Assembly: GCA_012861695.1 (NCBI GenBank)
Contig: JAAOOA010000532.1
Coordinates: 149,001 to 213,000 of the forward strand
Source of the DNA: Trematomus loennbergii
Lineage: Eukaryota; Chordata; Actinopteri; Perciformes; Nototheniidae
DNA length: 64,000 nt
Reading direction: 5' to 3'
Content: more notes on this DNA, generated by a model
What the model saw: the letters and a program-made list of their open reading frames with translations, nothing else
The model's database searches: none
Told to the model about the DNA's origin: nothing
The DNA itself: not shown here
Position numbering within the stretch: position 1 is the stretch's first letter

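Noticed and set aside
3164..64000. Titin pseudogene
   Set aside because: Frame breaks are frequent, but splice sites are intact, no in-frame stops occur apart from those caused by the shifts, and core Trp, Tyr and Cys residues are kept in every domain. Sequencing error explains the data better.

Overview
The window is a stretch of one vertebrate gene on the + strand: titin (ttn), the giant Ig/FN3 filament protein of striated muscle. I can place 80 exons (numbered locally e1-e80), about 22 kb of coding sequence or roughly 7,300 residues. They encode 25 Ig and 49 FN3 domains, the last FN3 being cut by the window end. Both ends of the gene lie outside. A teleost fish is the likely source. The introns carry teleost-style tRNA-derived SINEs, hAT-like and TTAA-flanked MITEs and LINE 3' ends, and minisatellites are very abundant. 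The species, and which fish titin paralogue this is, cannot be told from sequence alone.

Layout. 1-3143 is one large 53/49-bp minisatellite. e1-e9 (3164-9905) encode eight consecutive Ig domains, the distal I-band/A-band junction. e10-e27 (10783-20063) encode an irregular A-band start, FN3x3, Ig, FN3x2, Ig, FN3x6. e28-e68 (20257-56001) encode six 7-domain units (Ig-FN3-FN3-Ig-FN3-FN3-FN3), which matches the titin D-zone. From e69 (56337) the order Ig-FN3-FN3-Ig-FN3-FN3-FN3-Ig-FN3-FN3-FN3 matches the first 11-domain C-zone super-repeat. Nearly every domain boundary is a phase-1 intron and within-domain introns are phase 0 or 2. The exceptions are e6, e43 and the 2,969-bp e67, which fuse several domains.

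Introns. Roughly a fifth of the window is tandem repeat. Several arrays amplify the splice site of the neighbouring exon: donors after e29, e34, e38, e39 and probably e69, and the acceptor before e53. Mobile elements include an intact hAT-type MITE with 8-bp target duplications, a TTAA-flanked MITE with a second hAT copy nested in it, two copies of a hairpin-bearing MITE with compensatory changes in the hairpin arms, three tRNA-derived SINE copies and a 5'-truncated LINE.

Quality caveat. About 28 frame-breaking indels, nearly all single missing bases, fall in 23 exons. Splice sites are intact and the frame resumes correctly after each, so I read them as uncorrected long-read consensus errors rather than as a pseudogene. 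I found no other gene. The novelty here lies in the intron repeats and two domain-loop insertions, not in a new gene system.
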